32,414 bases of DNA from an uncultured Bacteroidaceae bacterium (GTDB lineage: Bacteria; Bacteroidota; Bacteroidia; Bacteroidales; Bacteroidaceae): positions 1 through 32,414 of the forward strand of contig CAJOHO010000035.1 in NCBI GenBank assembly GCA_905234555.1. The letters are read 5' to 3'. The notes beneath the pieces were generated by a model, which did not search any database, was not told the DNA's origin, and saw only the letters and a list, made by a program, of their open reading frames with translations. The position numbers were made by a program, and so were the translations under genes. Below are positions 8,026-15,706 of the stretch, in pieces (position 1 is the stretch's first letter; the number at the start of each line of letters is the position of its first letter).

Positions 8026-8052
8026 TTGAGTTAGTAGGGATTTTGTACGTTG

Positions 8053-8083
8053 CAAAATTACGTTTTTCTAACGAAATCTCCAA
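8053..8083 (-). promoter_or_regulatory. Promoter of the basic-protein/retropepsin pair
   Basis: On the minus strand, TTG (8083-8081) and TAATTTTG (8060-8053) are 20 bases apart. The start site would be near 8046, giving a leader of about 20 to 30 bases. Confidence 0.7.
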
Positions 8084-8184
8084 AAAAAATGATAAAAAAG
8101 TGAGATTTTTTACATAGATGTTCGCAAAAAATAATTCTTTGCAGTCTTGCGCTCTCTCCATTTTACAACTTCCTTATAGCACAC

Positions 8185-8217
8185 AAAAAGCCTCTCAATC
8201 CATATCGGATGGGAGAC
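8185..8217 (-). terminator. Terminator after the smalltalk gene
   Basis: On the minus strand TCTCCCATCC pairs imperfectly with GGATTGAGA around GATAT and is followed by GGCTTTTTG (T tract 8189-8185). It starts about 28 bases past the smalltalk stop codon and supports transcription of that gene. Confidence 0.5.
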
Positions 8218-8244
8218 TATTTTATGTTTCGTCGGAACGTTGCG

Positions 8245-8364
8245 TCAGATGAAAATCGGTCCATGCCCCATGCAGCTGGTGGTGCCCAGTGCAGTCAGGG
8301 CTGCGGTGAGGATGGAGACAATCAGCTGGATGATTCTCTGCCAAGTGGATTTATCAATTTTCAT
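8245..8364 (-). CDS. Smalltalk protein
   Basis: A 39-residue gene reads MKIDKSTWQRIIQLIVSILT, then AALTALGTTSCMGHGPIFI. The pattern 'K(S/T)TW..IIQ..ISILTA..T.LG.TSCM' is that of the Bacteroidales smalltalk family, short membrane peptides with one hydrophobic helix and a C-terminal 'TSCM'. The Ser-Cys after the helix looks like a lipobox, so it may be lipid-modified. Family members usually sit between an HU-like DNA-binding protein and an N-acetylmuramoyl-L-alanine amidase. Neither is present here, so this copy is an orphan. No consensus promoter was found upstream. The function of the family is unknown. Confidence 0.8.
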   Translation of the reverse strand: MKIDKSTWQRIIQLIVSILTAALTALGTTSCMGHGPIFI

Positions 8365-8684
8365 AGGCATTCAAATTTCGGACTCTCCCCCGACCCCTCT
8401 CTTGTAGCGAGGGGAGTAGATACCTGCCGGAAGCTCAATGACTCAGCCTGGCGACGGAGTATTACTCCGTTGATGATACGGGATTGGGTCAGTTAATAAA
8501 AAATTTGTAATCTCTGAACCTTCCGTTTCTGCACGTCGAGCCAGCTTCTTCGCGCATGTTTTAAAAGGTGGAGTCGGCATGGGGAAAAACATGTGGGCTG
8601 TACTGGCAGGAACTGGATTTAGGGTCTGATTCTGTTTTTTTCTGCAAAAAACTTTGTTGGTTCAGAAAAAAAAGTGTTTTTTGT
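8365..8684. other. Gene-poor region between smalltalk and the divIC promoter
   Basis: I see no convincing gene. The stretch contains one copy of the G/C hairpin family (CTCCCCCGACCCCTCTC...GCGAGGGGAG, 8386-8416), a small inverted repeat GGAGTATTACTCC near 8456-8468, and a 45-codon minus-strand frame (8443-8580) with no recognisable motif. It may be the remains of the HU-like partner usually found upstream of smalltalk, but nothing in the translation shows this. Confidence 0.4.
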
Positions 8685-8715
8685 TTGCTTATTTGCAAAA
8701 AAATTAGTAACTTTG
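8685..8715 (+). promoter_or_regulatory. Promoter of the divIC-purB run
   Basis: TTG (8685-8687) and TAACTTTG (8708-8715) are 20 bases apart. The start site lies near 8722, about 40 bases before the TTG start codon. Confidence 0.75.
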
Positions 8716-8762
8716 CGTCGTAAATCGAAAAGTGAGGATTCACCCTTTAAAAGAAAGAGAAA

Positions 8763-9062
8763 TTGAAGCATCCTATTCGCCACTATCTGTCGAAGTTCAA
8801 GTACATCATCGCGCTTGGCATCTTCGTGTTCACCACCGGTTTCGTTGGTGAGAATTGTGTGGTGGAGCGGATCAAGAACAAGGAAGTAATCGCAAAGCTG
8901 GAGAAGGAAATCGCGGAATTGGAACAGACTCGTTCTGCCAATATGGCGATGTTGCAGGAACTGCAGAATAATCCAGATGCGCTGCGTCGTGTAGCTCGAG
9001 AGAAATACTACATGAAGCAGGTGGACGAGGATGTTTACATCATAGCTGACGAAGCAGAATAA
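8763..9062 (+). CDS. FtsB/DivIC-type septum formation protein, TTG start
   Basis: This 99-residue protein is a bitopic divisome component. It has a short cytoplasmic N-terminus (KHPIRHYLSKFKY), one membrane helix at about 13-30 (IIALGIFVFTTGFVG), a coiled coil at about 35-68 (VERIKNKEVIAKLEKEIAEL) and the family's terminal block ALRRVAREKYYMKQVDEDVY. In other bacteria FtsB/DivIC pairs with FtsL and FtsQ/DivIB to activate septal peptidoglycan synthesis. The only usable start is TTG at 8763; the in-frame stop at 8748 excludes anything longer, and the purine-rich AAGAAAGAGAAA directly before it would serve as ribosome binding site. The low-efficiency start may keep levels low. It heads a run that continues to purB and beyond. 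Confidence 0.85.
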   Translation: MKHPIRHYLSKFKYIIALGIFVFTTGFVGENCVVERIKNKEVIAKLEKEIAELEQTRSANMAMLQELQNNPDALRRVAREKYYMKQVDEDVYIIADEAE

Positions 9063-9104
9063 AGAAACAGCAGAAAAGCAGAATAAAGAAACAGCTGACG
9101 AAGC
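9045..9104 (+). repeat. Interlocked direct repeats over the divIC stop codon
   Basis: AGCAGAATAAAGAAACAGC occurs at 9053-9071 and again at 9077-9095. GCTGACGAAGC occurs at 9045-9055 and 9094-9104. The first copy spans the stop codon, so the last codons and stop have been duplicated downstream. Confidence 0.75.
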
Positions 9105-9198
9105 GAATAACGTAAAATAGACAGACAAATCAGAATCAACTAAACACCACACAAGCCTCCACTCACAAAGTGGGAGAAAGTCGTGTTTTTAGGATGAG

Positions 9199-9591
9199 AT
9201 GAAAAATAAGATCTTGATATATATGGCTATGGCCGGCGAGCTGATGGTGCTTGCTGCATCTGCGTTGTGGATTACAGCGTGGAAGGGAACAGGCTGGCTC
9301 TTTGCAGCCGGTGTTGTGCTCTTTGCCATCGGACGCCTGGCAGGTGCTCAGGGAGACGCAGCCCGTTCGCAGGACTACAACCTGTCGCTGACGGTCCGTC
9401 GTCTGTATCGCCAGCGGATGACGGGTGTGTTCGTGCTGATGCTCTCTGCCATCCTGATCAACCTGCATCAGGGGTTCTATGCCTTTGGCGTGTATCTGCG
9501 TCCGTCGGTATGGCTCATTCCTTTCGTGGTCTTCGTGATCATCGAGGTCTATACAGCCTTCCGCATCCCCGTGGCTGAAAAGAAAAGTTGA
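9199..9591 (+). CDS. Four-helix integral membrane protein of unknown function
   Basis: The 130-residue product has four hydrophobic segments at about 6-27, 32-47, 75-90 and 101-120. A loop with QGDAARSQDYNLSLTVRRLYRQR follows the second helix, and a short basic tail (VAEKKS) ends the protein. There is no signal peptide beyond the first helix. I do not recognise a named family; proteins of this size and layout are common hypothetical neighbours of division and purB genes in Bacteroidales. The ATG at 9199 is preceded by a fair Shine-Dalgarno-like AGGATGAG. It lies between the divIC-type gene and purB in the same direction and is probably cotranscribed with both. Confidence 0.75.
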   Translation: MKNKILIYMAMAGELMVLAASALWITAWKGTGWLFAAGVVLFAIGRLAGAQGDAARSQDYNLSLTVRRLYRQRMTGVFVLMLSAILINLHQGFYAFGVYLRPSVWLIPFVVFVIIEVYTAFRIPVAEKKS

Positions 9592-9617
9592 AAATCGTAA
9601 ATCGTTAAATCGTAAAT
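9592..9617 (+). repeat. Heptamer array ending at the purB start
   Basis: AATCGTA-AATCGTTA-AATCGTA-AAT forms a 7-bp-period array in the 30-base gap between the membrane protein stop and the purB ATG at 9622. Its last unit occupies the place of the ribosome binding site. Confidence 0.7.
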
Positions 9618-9621
9618 AAAG

Positions 9622-10968
9622 ATGACATTAACAGCCTTAACAGCTGTGTCGCCCATCGACGGACGATACAGACAGAAGACAAAAGACTTGACGGCATATT
9701 TCTCAGAGTATGCTTTGATCAAATATCGCATCCGTGTTGAGATTGAGTATTTCATCACGCTGTGCGAACTGCCTTTGCCTCAGCTGGCATCGATGGATAA
9801 GGCTTGGTTCGAACCGCTGCGCGACATCTACCGCCAGTTCACTCCTGAGCAGGCGGAGCGTGTGAAGGAAATCGAAAAGGTGACCAATCACGACGTGAAA
9901 GCTGTGGAATACTTTATCAAGGAACAGCTCGACCGTCTGGGTGACTTCGAAGCCTACAAGGAGTTTATCCACTTTGGTCTGACCAGCCAGGATATCAACA
10001 ACACCAGTGTGCCGCTCTCGCTGAAAGAGGCGCTGGAGGGAGTCTATGTGCCACAGGTGGAGGAACTGATCGCCCAGCTGCAGGAATATGCTGACGAATG
10101 GGCGACAATCCCTATGTTGGCAAAGACACACGGTCAGCCAGCCAGTCCCACACGTCTGGGCAAGGAGGTGATGGTGTATGTCTATCGTCTGACGGAACAG
10201 CTGCAGGCGCTGAAGGCTTGCAAGCTCACCGCCAAGTTCGGTGGTGCCACAGGTAACTTCAATGCCCACCATGTGGCTTACCCTGAGTATGACTGGCGTG
10301 CCTTCGGCAACCGCTTTGTCAGCGAGAAGCTGGGACTCGAACGCGAACAGTGGACGACCCAGATTTCCAACTATGACTGCCTGGCTGCTGTGTTCGATGC
10401 CATGCGTCGCATCAACACGATTATCATCGACCTCGACCGCGACTTCTGGATGTATGTCTCGATGGAGTACTTCAAGCAGAAGATTAAGGCTGGCGAAGTG
10501 GGATCGAGTGCGATGCCCCATAAGGTGAACCCTATCGACTTTGAGAATTCGGAAGGTAACCTGGGTGTGGCGAATGCCATTTTGGCACACCTGGCACAGA
10601 AGTTGCCTGTTAGCCGCTTGCAGCGTGACTTGACCGACTCTACCGTGCTTCGCAATATCGGTGTGCCGATGGGACACATGCTGATTTCTGTGCAGAGCAC
10701 CCTGAAGGGCTTGCGCAAGCTCCTGCTCAACCGCGAAGCCATTGACCGTGACCTGAGTCAGTGCTGGGCCGTATGTGCAGAAGCCATCCAGACCGTGTTG
10801 CGTCGCGAAGCCTATCCGCATCCCTACGAGGCGCTGAAAGCATTGACTCGTACCAATGCTGCCATCACGGAAGAAAGCATCCGCAACTTCATTGAGGAGT
10901 TGGAGGTGCCAGAGCGGGTGAAGGTGGAACTGAGAGCCATCTCGCCCCAGAACTATACTGGAATCTGA
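9622..10968 (+). CDS. purB: Adenylosuccinate lyase
   Basis: The enzyme removes fumarate from SAICAR and from adenylosuccinate, at two steps of purine synthesis, as a cytosolic tetramer. The 448-residue length and sequence fit the E. coli-type PurB (456 residues). Visible markers are SPIDGRYRQKT near the N-terminus, the active-site region KTHGQPASPTRLGKE near 168-182, and the superfamily signature SSAMPHKVNPIDFENSEGN near 295-313, whose flexible loop carries the catalytic Ser. The C-terminal ALTRTNAAITEESIRNFI is also typical. It follows the division and membrane genes with a 30-base gap and precedes the RluB homologue. The heptamer array directly upstream of the start codon is the odd feature. 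Confidence 0.97.
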   Translation: MTLTALTAVSPIDGRYRQKTKDLTAYFSEYALIKYRIRVEIEYFITLCELPLPQLASMDKAWFEPLRDIYRQFTPEQAERVKEIEKVTNHDVKAVEYFIKEQLDRLGDFEAYKEFIHFGLTSQDINNTSVPLSLKEALEGVYVPQVEELIAQLQEYADEWATIPMLAKTHGQPASPTRLGKEVMVYVYRLTEQLQALKACKLTAKFGGATGNFNAHHVAYPEYDWRAFGNRFVSEKLGLEREQWTTQISNYDCLAAVFDAMRRINTIIIDLDRDFWMYVSMEYFKQKIKAGEVGSSAMPHKVNPIDFENSEGNLGVANAILAHLAQKLPVSRLQRDLTDSTVLRNIGVPMGHMLISVQSTLKGLRKLLLNREAIDRDLSQCWAVCAEAIQTVLRREAYPHPYEALKALTRTNAAITEESIRNFIEELEVPERVKVELRAISPQNYTGI

Positions 10969-11000
10969 GAATGAACCAGGTTTTTTCTGGAATCTGAGAA
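10958..11000 (+). repeat. 14-bp direct repeat over the purB stop codon
   Basis: CTGGAATCTGAGAA occurs at 10958-10971, where it encodes the last residues and the TGA stop, and again at 10987-11000 in the untranslated gap. The spacer is 15 bases. This resembles the duplication over the divIC stop codon. Confidence 0.75.
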
Positions 11001-11071
11001 CTAAAAATGTCCGCGAGGACGAATTAAATAACAGGTATTATTAAACATTTTAGAGAAAAAATTAAAGAATT

Positions 11072-12409
11072 ATGAACGAATTGGAAGAATGGCAGAACAT
11101 GAATCCTGCCGACAATCATGCAGAAAACACAAACGAAGGAACAGGTGGTCGTGAGGGCTATCGTCCTTTCAATCGAGAGAGTGGTTACGGACAACGTCCA
11201 CGTTTCAACCCCAATGGAGGAGAACGTCCACGTCGTCCTCGTTTTAACGCAGCCGAACGCAACTACGGAGGTGGAGACCGCCAAGGTTTCCGTCCTGAAG
11301 GATTCGGCTCACGTCCAGCTGATGACAGCCGTTCAGGCTATGGCCAGCGTGGTGGTTACAACCAGCGTGGTGGCTACGGCTACGACAATGGTGGTTACAA
11401 CCAGCGTCAGCAAGGCGGCTACGGTTCTCGTCCCTATCGTCAGAATCAGGATGACTTCGGTGGCGGCTACGGTCCTCAGCGTGGCGGTTACAATCAGCGT
11501 GGTGGTGGCTATGGTCAGCAGCGTGGCGGTTACAACCAGCGTGGTGGAGGCTATGGTCCTCAGCGTGGCGGTTATAATCAGCGTGGCGGTGGCTACGGTC
11601 CTCAGCCTCGTCCCAACCAGGGCTATAAGAAGAAAGCCAAGTATTCAATGAAGAAGCGCATTGAATATAAGGAATATATAGAAGATCCCGATGCACCACT
11701 GCGTCTGAACAAATTCCTGGCAAATGCTGGTGTTTGCTCTCGCCGTGAAGCCGATCAGTTCATCCAGGCCGGTGTGGTGAAGGTGAATGGCGAAGTGGTG
11801 ACTGAACTGGGAACCAAGGTGCAGCGCACAGACACCATCCATTTCCACGACCAGCTCGTGACGATGGAGAAGAAGGTGTATGTTCTGCTCAACAAGCCCA
11901 AGGACTATGTCACTACCAGCGACGATCCTCAGCAGCGTAAGACTGTGATGGAGCTTGTGAAGAACTGCTGCCGCGAACGTATCTATCCTGTTGGTCGTCT
12001 CGACCGCAACACCACAGGCGTTCTGCTCTTTACCAACGACGGTGATTTGGCCTCCAAGCTGACTCATCCTAAGTTCCTGAAGAAGAAAGTCTATCATGTG
12101 TTCCTCGACAAGAACTGCACAGCTGCCGACCTGAAGCAGATTGCAGAAGGTGTGGTGCTGGAAGACGGTGAGGTACACGCCGACGCTATCAGCTTCGCCA
12201 GCGATACAGACAAGAAGCAGGTGGGTATCGAAATCCACTCCGGCAAGAACCGTATCGTTCGCCGTATCTTCGAATCACTGGGTTATCGCGTGCTGAAACT
12301 CGACCGTGTGATGTTCTGCGGACTGACCAAGAAGGGTCTGAAGCGCGGTGACTGGCGTTTCCTCACAGAACAGGAAGTGGCCATGCTCCACATGGGAAGT
12401 TTTGAATAA
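11072..12409 (+). CDS. RluB-type pseudouridine synthase with N-terminal RGG/GYGQ low-complexity domain
   Basis: The C-terminal 240 residues form an RsuA/RluB-family rRNA pseudouridine synthase. An S4 RNA-binding domain (RLNKFLANAGVCSRREADQFI) at about 210-255 is followed by the catalytic domain with GRLDRNTTGVLL, in which Asp311 is the expected nucleophile, and by SGKNRIVRRIFESLGY. The likely target is 23S rRNA near helix 80, as for RluB. The first 195 residues are unlike bacterial family members: a Gly/Arg/Tyr/Gln/Asn-rich domain with repeats of GGYGPQRGGYNQRG (residues 131-184), akin to eukaryotic RGG and prion-like RNA-binding domains, then a basic linker (KKKAKYSMKKR). Gly-rich tails occur on some Bacteroidetes homologues. 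It lies between purB and asnS. Confidence 0.93.
   Translation: MNELEEWQNMNPADNHAENTNEGTGGREGYRPFNRESGYGQRPRFNPNGGERPRRPRFNAAERNYGGGDRQGFRPEGFGSRPADDSRSGYGQRGGYNQRGGYGYDNGGYNQRQQGGYGSRPYRQNQDDFGGGYGPQRGGYNQRGGGYGQQRGGYNQRGGGYGPQRGGYNQRGGGYGPQPRPNQGYKKKAKYSMKKRIEYKEYIEDPDAPLRLNKFLANAGVCSRREADQFIQAGVVKVNGEVVTELGTKVQRTDTIHFHDQLVTMEKKVYVLLNKPKDYVTTSDDPQQRKTVMELVKNCCRERIYPVGRLDRNTTGVLLFTNDGDLASKLTHPKFLKKKVYHVFLDKNCTAADLKQIAEGVVLEDGEVHADAISFASDTDKKQVGIEIHSGKNRIVRRIFESLGYRVLKLDRVMFCGLTKKGLKRGDWRFLTEQEVAMLHMGSFE
11462..11605 (+). repeat. 42-bp coding tandem repeat
   Basis: Three full copies and one partial copy of a 42-base unit encode the 14-residue repeat GGY-G(P/Q)Q-RGGYNQRG. The copies differ mainly at silent sites (for example TAC/TAT and GGC/GGT), so the protein repeat is kept while the DNA has drifted. 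Confidence 0.85.
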
Positions 12410-12430
12410 AATTCAAGAATAAACAAAGAA

Positions 12431-13870
12431 ATGAAAAGAACAAAAATCATTGATATCCTTCAGAGCAAGGACTACGGTACCGAAGTGACGGTCTGCGGAT
12501 GGGTTCGTACGCATCGCAGCAGCAAAGCCGTAGATTTCATTGCGCTGAACGACGGTTCCACCATTAAGAACGTGCAGGTGGTTGTGGATCCTGAGAAGGT
12601 GGATGCTGAGTTGCTGAAGCAGGTGACGACAGGAGCTTGTGTGAAAGCAACGGGTATTCTCGTCGAGAGTCCTGCACAGGGACAGGCTTCCGAAGTGCAA
12701 TGTCAGAGCCTCGAACTGCTGGGTGCCTGCGGAGCCGACTATCCCATGCAGAAGAAAGGGCAGACGTTCGAATATATGCGTCAGCATGCCCACATGCGTC
12801 TGCGTACCAACACCTTCGGAGCTGTCATGCGTATCCGCCACAATATGGCGATGGCAATCCACACTTACTTCCACGAACATGGATTCTATTATTTCCACAC
12901 ACCGCTCATCACAGCCAGCGACTGCGAAGGAGCAGGTAACATGTTCCAGGTAACGACGAAGAATCTCTACGACCTGAAGAAGGACGAGCAGGGAAAGATC
13001 ATCTATGATGACGATTTCTTTGGCGAACAGACCTCCCTCACCGTGAGCGGACAGCTCGAAGGAGAACTGGGTGCAACAGCACTGGGTGCTATCTATACTT
13101 TCGGCCCTACGTTCCGTGCAGAGAATTCCAACACTCCACGCCACTTGGCTGAGTTCTGGATGATTGAGCCTGAAATCGCATTCCTCGATCAGGAAGAACT
13201 GATGGACCTCGAAGAGGACTTCATCAAGTACTGCGTTCGTTGGGCACTCGACAACTGCAAGGACGACCTCGAATTCCTCAACAAGATGATCGACAAAACA
13301 CTTATCGAACGCTTGGAGGGTGTGCTGAAGGATTCGTTCGTTCGTCTGCCTTACACAGAGGGAATCAACATCCTGCAGGAGGCTATCAAGAACGGCAAGA
13401 AGTTTGAGTTCCCCTGCAACTGGGGTGATGACCTCGCCAGCGAACATGAGCGTTACCTCGTGGAGGAACACTTCAAGAAACCTGTCATCATGACCGACTA
13501 TCCTCGTGCCTTCAAGTCCTTCTATATGAAGCAGAACCAAGACACCGCCGATGGCGGATCGGTTGGCTACAAGGGAGCTGTGGCTCCTGGTCCCACCATG
13601 CAGGGAACCGATGTGCTCTTCCCACAGATTGGTGAGATTATCGGTGGCTCGGTGCGTGAAGAGAGTTACGAGAAGCTGATGGGTGAGATAGAGCGTCGCC
13701 AGATGGATCAGACTCACCTTTGGTGGTATATCGACACCCGTCGTTTCGGTACCTGTCCTCATGCAGGCTTCGGTCTCGGTTTCGAACGCCTCATCCTCTT
13801 TGTGACTGGAATGCAGAACATTCGCGACGTGATTCCTTTCCCACGTACACCCAAGTCTGCAGAATTCTAA
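12431..13870 (+). CDS. asnS: Asparaginyl-tRNA synthetase
   Basis: This 479-residue class IIb synthetase charges tRNA-Asn. An N-terminal OB fold binds the anticodon (about 15-110, [24 protein letters not shown] as two adjoining strands). The catalytic core holds motif 1 near the [14 protein letters not shown] region, motif 2 ([23 protein letters not shown]) and motif 3 ([27 protein letters not shown]) close to the C-terminus. EGAGNMFQV is the hallmark that separates AsnRS from AspRS. The gene follows the RluB homologue by 21 bases and ends in its own terminator, so it closes the operon. Confidence 0.97.
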   Translation: MKRTKIIDILQSKDYGTEVTVCGWVRTHRSSKAVDFIALNDGSTIKNVQVVVDPEKVDAELLKQVTTGACVKATGILVESPAQGQASEVQCQSLELLGACGADYPMQKKGQTFEYMRQHAHMRLRTNTFGAVMRIRHNMAMAIHTYFHEHGFYYFHTPLITASDCEGAGNMFQVTTKNLYDLKKDEQGKIIYDDDFFGEQTSLTVSGQLEGELGATALGAIYTFGPTFRAENSNTPRHLAEFWMIEPEIAFLDQEELMDLEEDFIKYCVRWALDNCKDDLEFLNKMIDKTLIERLEGVLKDSFVRLPYTEGINILQEAIKNGKKFEFPCNWGDDLASEHERYLVEEHFKKPVIMTDYPRAFKSFYMKQNQDTADGGSVGYKGAVAPGPTMQGTDVLFPQIGEIIGGSVREESYEKLMGEIERRQMDQTHLWWYIDTRRFGTCPHAGFGLGFERLILFVTGMQNIRDVIPFPRTPKSAEF

Positions 13871-13894
13871 TCAGTCCTTATTACATACTACAAG

Positions 13895-13925
13895 AATGGC
13901 GCCCTTTGATGGACGCCATTTTTGT
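13895..13925 (+). terminator. Intrinsic terminator after asnS
   Basis: AATGGCG (13895-13901) pairs with CGCCATT (13914-13920), followed by a T run and TTGTATG. On the minus strand there is no T tract, so it mainly serves asnS. Confidence 0.75.
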
Positions 13926-13951
13926 ATGTATCTACTAAGAAAAGAGTGTTT

Positions 13952-14587
13952 CTATGCCCATGAGTTTTGACTGATGGGAACACGAACGTCTGTCAGACAG
14001 GTGATTTGCCAGGCGAACCACTGGCCTGTGCTGGGTTTGCGACGAAGGGTAATCGGAGCAGGATTGTCTGCACCCGATGACTTCACATAGAGCGTGGCAT
14101 AATCCTGATTCTGATAGGAATAAGGGTTGCTGCTTACACGAATGCTGTAAGGAACGCTGGGGGTGTAGTTGTTCTGTGGCGAGGTGCCTTCCATAAAGGC
14201 AAACGTCTTGTATTGTTTCCCTCGCAGACGGTCGGCATAGAACTGCATGTCCATCGGATTGAGTGGACGAGGTCCTTGCAGATAGTTGAGCATCTCGAAC
14301 GTGGCATTGGGGTCACGCTCGTAGTTGCAGAGTACGGCAATGGTCAATGCAGCCACTTCAAACTCATCACGCAACTGAGCCTGTGGCATCGCCTGCAGCT
14401 CAGCCAAGTTAGTGGGTAGAGTGGGGAAGGAGATGATCTTGCTTTTGTTGGTCAGTCCGCTGCTTGCTACTGCTGAGGTTGCTGACTGAATGGTGGAAGC
14501 TGTGCTCTGCACATTGTTGACGATGTTGTTGACACTACTTACGGTGCTGTTGCCTGTTAGGCGTGAGAAGATGTCGAGAAGTCCCAT
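13952..14587 (-). CDS. DUF6935-like protein
   Basis: The 211-residue product has a Ser/Thr/Asn-rich N-terminus (GNSTVSSVNNIVNNVQSTAS) with no signal peptide. It is followed by a compact domain: ISFPTLPTNLAELQAMPQAQLRDEFEVAALTIAVLCNYERD, then MLNYLQGPRPLNPMDMQFYADRL, TSPQNNYTPSVPYSIRV and ADNPAPITLRRKPSTGQWFAWQ. I recall this set of motifs as DUF6935, a family widespread in gut Bacteroidales and Firmicutes with no known role; the DUF number is from memory. The first helix (MGLLDIFSRLTG) may be amphipathic. It lies 12 bases after the Gfo/Idh/MocA gene and should share its transcript. Confidence 0.7.
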   Translation of the reverse strand: MGLLDIFSRLTGNSTVSSVNNIVNNVQSTASTIQSATSAVASSGLTNKSKIISFPTLPTNLAELQAMPQAQLRDEFEVAALTIAVLCNYERDPNATFEMLNYLQGPRPLNPMDMQFYADRLRGKQYKTFAFMEGTSPQNNYTPSVPYSIRVSSNPYSYQNQDYATLYVKSSGADNPAPITLRRKPSTGQWFAWQITCLTDVRVPISQNSWA

Positions 14588-14599
14588 GGGTATTATAGA

Positions 14600-15598
14600 T
14601 TAGAGTTTAAAGACGCCGAGGATTTTGTCCATGACCCAGTTGACGGAAGTGGCAGCCAGATTGTCGCAGTCGCAGGTGGCGTTTCCGCGGAGGTGATCCA
14701 CCACCAACTGAATGAGCGGCTGCTGGACATGAGGGGGATTGGGAACCACAAATTCCTGATGACCGTCTCCGTTGTCGAGGGTGATGGGTTTATAATCGAA
14801 GACAGAGAACGTGAGTGTTCCGTTCTGTCCCACAATCGCGATGCGGTCCGTCCGTGCTGACTCGTGGGCTACGAAGCACCAGGAGGCAGAACCCGTGATG
14901 CCGCTGTCGAAACGGAAGCAGGCGTTGATGGTGTCTTCCACCTTATACAGTCCGGCCATATTCGCTCCATATCCTTCGGCTTCGATGATGGTGCCGAACA
15001 TCTGCTGCAACAAGTCAATCTGGTGGGGAGCCAGGTCATAGAAATAACCGCCTCGTCCCGCAATATCGGGTTGAAGTCGCCAAGGAAGGTCTGTGCTGTT
15101 ATAGTCCAGTTCACGGGGAGGAACGGAGAAGCGGATCTGAACCGTCAGCACACGTCCCACACAGCCATTATTCACCAGTTCCCGTACTTTCTGGAAGTAA
15201 GGAAGGTGGCGACGGTAATATGCCACGAAACAGGGAATGTCCATAAGGCGGGCGATACGGTTGATACGTAGGCAGTCTTCGTAGCAGGCAGCCATTGGTT
15301 TCTCTATGTATGCAGGTTTTCCTGCCCGTAGTGCCATGATGGCGTAGGTGGCATGAGACGAGGGTGGGGTAGCGATATAGACAGCGTTGACCTCTGGGTC
15401 TGCGACCAGAGATTGCGCATCTGTATAGAATCGGGGAATGTTGTGGCGCTCGGCATACGACTGCGCTTTTTCCTTGTTACGGCTCATCACAGCAACGATT
15501 TGCGAACCTTCGATTTGCTGAAACGCAGGTCCGCTTTTCTTCTCTGTCACTTCGCCGCAACCGATGAATCCCCATTTCACACTTTTTAATGGCTCCAT
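14600..15598 (-). CDS. Gfo/Idh/MocA-family oxidoreductase
   Basis: The 332-residue NAD(P)-dependent oxidoreductase shows the Rossmann motif near the N-terminus (VKWGFIGCGEVTEKKSGPAF), then AVYIATPPSSHATYAIMAL and the family hallmark GKPAYIEKPMA, whose EKP contacts cofactor and substrate. The C-terminal beta-sheet domain carries GRGGYFYDLAPHQIDLLQQMFG, in which the Asp-x-x-x-His pair is the usual catalytic site. Substrates of the family are sugars, inositols and related polyols; the exact one cannot be read here. The frame is open to 15802, but ATG 15598 fits the family start and lies about 25 bases downstream of the predicted start site. Confidence 0.9.
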   Translation of the reverse strand: MEPLKSVKWGFIGCGEVTEKKSGPAFQQIEGSQIVAVMSRNKEKAQSYAERHNIPRFYTDAQSLVADPEVNAVYIATPPSSHATYAIMALRAGKPAYIEKPMAACYEDCLRINRIARLMDIPCFVAYYRRHLPYFQKVRELVNNGCVGRVLTVQIRFSVPPRELDYNSTDLPWRLQPDIAGRGGYFYDLAPHQIDLLQQMFGTIIEAEGYGANMAGLYKVEDTINACFRFDSGITGSASWCFVAHESARTDRIAIVGQNGTLTFSVFDYKPITLDNGDGHQEFVVPNPPHVQQPLIQLVVDHLRGNATCDCDNLAATSVNWVMDKILGVFKL

Positions 15599-15628
15599 TG
15601 AAAAAAATGTAAAAATTATCAATTCAGA

Positions 15629-15662
15629 TTGCAAATGTAGGTATTTTTTCCTAACTTTGCAA
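15629..15662. promoter_or_regulatory. Two divergent promoters on the same 34 bp
   Basis: Plus strand: TTG 15629-15631, 20-base spacer, TAACTTTG 15652-15659, reading into the membrane protein gene. Minus strand: TTG 15662-15660, 20-base spacer, TACATTTG 15639-15632, reading into the oxidoreductase gene. Each -33 element directly abuts the other promoter's -7 element, so RNA polymerase can use only one at a time. Confidence 0.75.
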
Positions 15663-15706
15663 ACAAATTCGATTATTAATGTCTTAAAACGTGATTTCTG
15701 CACTAT

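Noticed and set aside
8209-8496. A 95-codon plus-strand frame
   Set aside because: It overlaps the smalltalk gene on the other strand and a G/C hairpin repeat, and shows no protein-like pattern.
8443-8580. A 45-codon minus-strand frame upstream of smalltalk
   Set aside because: I considered it as a remnant of the HU-like partner, but no HU motif is visible.
9703-10821. A 372-codon open frame antisense to purB
   Set aside because: It is a shadow of purB, which has all expected motifs on the plus strand.
11462-11605. Repeated 42-bp units resembling a repeat array
   Set aside because: Considered as a CRISPR-like array, but the units are contiguous, in frame and encode GGYGPQRGGYNQRG, so they are a coding repeat.
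12413-13762. A 449-codon open frame antisense to asnS
   Set aside because: It is a shadow of the strongly biased asnS codons; the plus strand is unmistakably AsnRS.
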